Positions 61,269 to 64,000 of a DNA stretch of 64,000 nucleotides are shown piece after piece (the first letter of the stretch is position 1; the number at the start of each line of letters is the position of its first letter). The notes beneath the pieces were generated by a model that saw only the letters and a list, made by a program, of their open reading frames with translations, searched no databases and had not been told where the DNA came from. The translations under genes and the position numbers were made by a program. Origin of the DNA: Chelativorans sp. AA-79 (GTDB lineage Bacteria; Pseudomonadota; Alphaproteobacteria; Rhizobiales; Rhizobiaceae); assembly GCF_029457495.1 (NCBI RefSeq), contig NZ_CP120361.1, positions 2,744,001-2,808,000 of the forward strand, in the 5' to 3' direction.

Positions 61269-61861
61269 CGTCCCACGGCTATTCCAGGATATCGCCGTTT
61301 CCGTCGCCGGCGGGCGCTCCATGTTGTTTTCTACCGAACGGGCAGCTGATGGCATGCATTGTGATTGAGGGCATTAGCCGCTGTCGAGCAGAATCGCATA
61401 AGATAGATTATGGAACTCGCATTGACGGCGTAGCGGGATCGCTGCTGCTGCTGCCTTCCTCGCTTTCGCCTTGCGTTGATCTGGTCTGGCGCTTGCTACC
61501 GCATCGCTCCACGGCGGTATCCCGACGTTTCGAAGAATGTCTTTGCCTTGCGCAATGATGCCAGGGACCACGTGGCGCGCGTGGGCCACGGTTGTCCCGC
61601 GTCGTGAAATGGTCGTGAAATCGGCAGCTTGGCCGCGTTTTCAATTGTGGAATGGATTAATTTTTCCAGTCGGCTTGCTACTGGTGGCGCGCCTCCGTAT
61701 AACTTTCCAGTCCGTGTCAATCATGCAGAGTTATGCGGCAGTTGACCTGCATGCCTGGGAGAATTGTATACTGGGCAATACGCGCTTGTGCGTCGATTGA
61801 GGCTTCCTCTTGCTAGGCGCGTCTTATTCAAGAGGCTTAGGGGTTTAGAACCATCGAACCA
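61269..61861. other. non-coding gap of about 590 nt
   Basis: Between the regulator and the proV-type gene I find no supportable gene. Short open frames on both strands (for example 61496-61720 on the minus strand, 74 codons) match no family I recognise. Base composition from about 61640 is visibly more AT-rich than the flanking genes. A 7-bp inverted repeat CCTCTTG/CAAGAGG (61806-61835) lies in the presumed proV leader. A decayed gene or transferred fragment is possible, but not shown. Confidence 0.5.
61742..61770 (+). promoter_or_regulatory. predicted promoter of the proV-type operon
   Basis: TTGACC at 61742-61747 and TGTATA at 61765-61770 are spaced by 17 nt; TATACT at 61767-61772 is an alternative -10. 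The predicted transcript would have a leader of roughly 85 nt. Confidence 0.5.
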
Positions 61862-63036
<1,175 letters not shown>

Positions 63037-63040
<4 letters not shown>

Positions 63041-63993
63041 TGGACTGGGTGAGCCCTTCCGATTTCCTGTCCATCCCCTTCGACGATTGGGTGAACTCTT
63101 TCGTCAAGGATTGGCTCGTGCCGAATTTCAGGCCGTTCTTCCGCGCCATCCAGTGGCCCGTCGTCCAAGTGCTCGACGGGCTGGCCTATGCGCTCAACGC
63201 GACGCCCATGTTGCTGTTCGCGGCCATCCTCTCGCTGGTCGCGTGGCGTACGGCCGGACGCGGCGTAGGCCTGTTCACCCTGGCTTCGCTCTTCTTCATC
63301 GATCTCATCGGCCTGTGGAGCGAGACGATGACGACGCTCGCCATGGTGGTGACCGCCGTCTTCTTCTGCGTGCTCATCGGCGTCCCGCTGGGCGTGGCGG
63401 CGGCGCGCAGCGACATCTATGAGAGGGTGCAGAGACCGGTTTTGGACGTGATGCAGACGATCCCGTCTTTCGTCTATCTCGTGCCCATCGTCATGCTGTT
63501 CGGCGTAGGAATGGTGCCAGGCATCATCGCCACCATCATCTTCGCCCTCCCTCCGATCGTGCGTCTGACCAATCTCGGCATACGCAATGTGCGAAGCGAT
63601 CTGACCGAGGCCGCGACCTCCTTCGGCGCGACGCCATGGCAGGCGCTCGTAGAGGTGCAGTTCCCGCTGGCCATGCGCACCGTCATGGCGGGGCTGAACC
63701 AGACCCTGATGCTCGCCCTCTCCATGGTGGTCATCGCGGCCCTCATCGGCGGCGGGGGGCTTGGGCTCACCGTATTCACGGGCCTTGGTCGTCTCGATGT
63801 GGGCAATGCGACGGCCGGCGGTGTCGGCATCGTGCTCCTGGCGATCATCCTCGACCGCATCAGCCAAGCGCTCGGCGAGAAGAAATCGGTTCACACCGTC
63901 TCCCTCGCCACCACGATCAAATCCTTCTTCGGCTCTGCGTCGCAGCGCGATGCAACTGCCCATCACGAGCGGGCCGCACCTGAAGGTCTGTAA
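63037..63993 (+). CDS. proW: glycine betaine/proline-type ABC transporter permease
   Basis: Integral membrane subunit of the same importer. The 318-residue protein has an N-terminal non-homologous helix region (PFDDWVNSFVKDWLVPNFRP), then a BPD_transp_1 domain of about six to seven helices. The EAA loop reads TEAATSFGATPWQALVEVQF, and the preceding helix has LDVMQTIPSFVYLVPIVMLF. Its start overlaps the proV stop (ATGA). An ATG at 63998-64000, 4 nt after the stop, is probably the start of the next gene, expected to encode the substrate-binding protein. Confidence 0.92.
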
Positions 63994-64000
63994 GCAAATG

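Noticed and set aside
61537..61800. 87-codon plus-strand frame before the proV-type gene
   Set aside because: It has no ribosome binding site, no recognisable domain and overlaps the predicted promoter of the next operon.

Overview
The window is a GC-rich stretch of alphaproteobacterial core chromosome. Gene content and order point to the Hyphomicrobiales (Rhizobiales), probably a Mesorhizobium/Phyllobacteriaceae-type organism. The signs are a short-form adenylate kinase next to secY, an alpha operon without rpsD, an ispDF fusion, a dusB(nifR3)-ntrB-ntrC-ntrY-ntrX-trkA-dat-hfq-hflX cluster, a lipoyl domain on PDH E1-beta, an ATP12-type F1 assembly chaperone, and a GTTC-N7-GTTC SOS box upstream of lexA. 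The genus assignment is inference. No rRNA, tRNA, CRISPR array, prophage or intact insertion sequence was seen.

Layout. 1-8738: distal S10 operon (partial rpsS, rplV, rpsC, rplP, rpmC, rpsQ), then the spc operon (rplN to rplO), secY and adk. 8739-11500: alpha operon rpsM-rpsK-rpoA-rplQ, with its own promoter and structured leader, closed by an intrinsic terminator. 11512-17156: a DUF486 membrane protein gene on the minus strand, then a plus-strand run of degQ-type protease, rarA, fluC, rluC-type pseudouridine synthase and the ATP12 chaperone. 17241-20125 (minus): gltA and gltX. 20251-22671: comEC. 22785-29037 (minus): ppiD-trpD-trpC-moaC-moeA-lexA. 29194-35982: tpiA, secG, pyrG, a VOC protein, kdsA, eno and an FtsB-like gene. 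36211-44179: pyruvate dehydrogenase genes pdhA-pdhB-pdhC, an SGNH hydrolase, lpd, a GlsB-type small membrane protein, lipA and a Coq10/RatA-type gene. 44161-45910 (minus): cinA-type amidohydrolase and ispDF. 46036-57544: the nitrogen-regulation cluster followed by trkA, a D-amino-acid aminotransferase, hfq and hflX. 57551-59617 (minus): mazG and an MFS transporter. 59751-61268: a winged-helix/TolB-like/TPR regulator. 61269-61861: a long non-coding gap. 61862-63993: proV-proW type quaternary-amine ABC transporter genes; the start codon of the next gene (probably the binding protein) is the last triplet of the window.

How the genes fit together. The first 11.5 kb makes ribosomes, the Sec channel and RNA polymerase alpha. 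The central block links lower glycolysis (tpiA, eno) through the complete pyruvate dehydrogenase complex, with lipoate synthase alongside, to citrate synthase. ntrBC and ntrYX form two adjacent two-component systems, followed by a potassium-uptake regulator and the RNA chaperone Hfq.

Most of the window is ordinary conserved backbone, and I found no convincing undescribed system. The observations worth following are mostly non-coding: the rpsM leader with a long-range inverted repeat, the ATTCGC-type palindrome between rpsM and rpsK, the composite operator at lexA, the perfect palindrome before ntrY, and phased CCCAAA repeats before the winged-helix regulator. Two protein features also stand out: an NtrX without the GAFTGA loop and a ComEC without a metallo-beta-lactamase motif.
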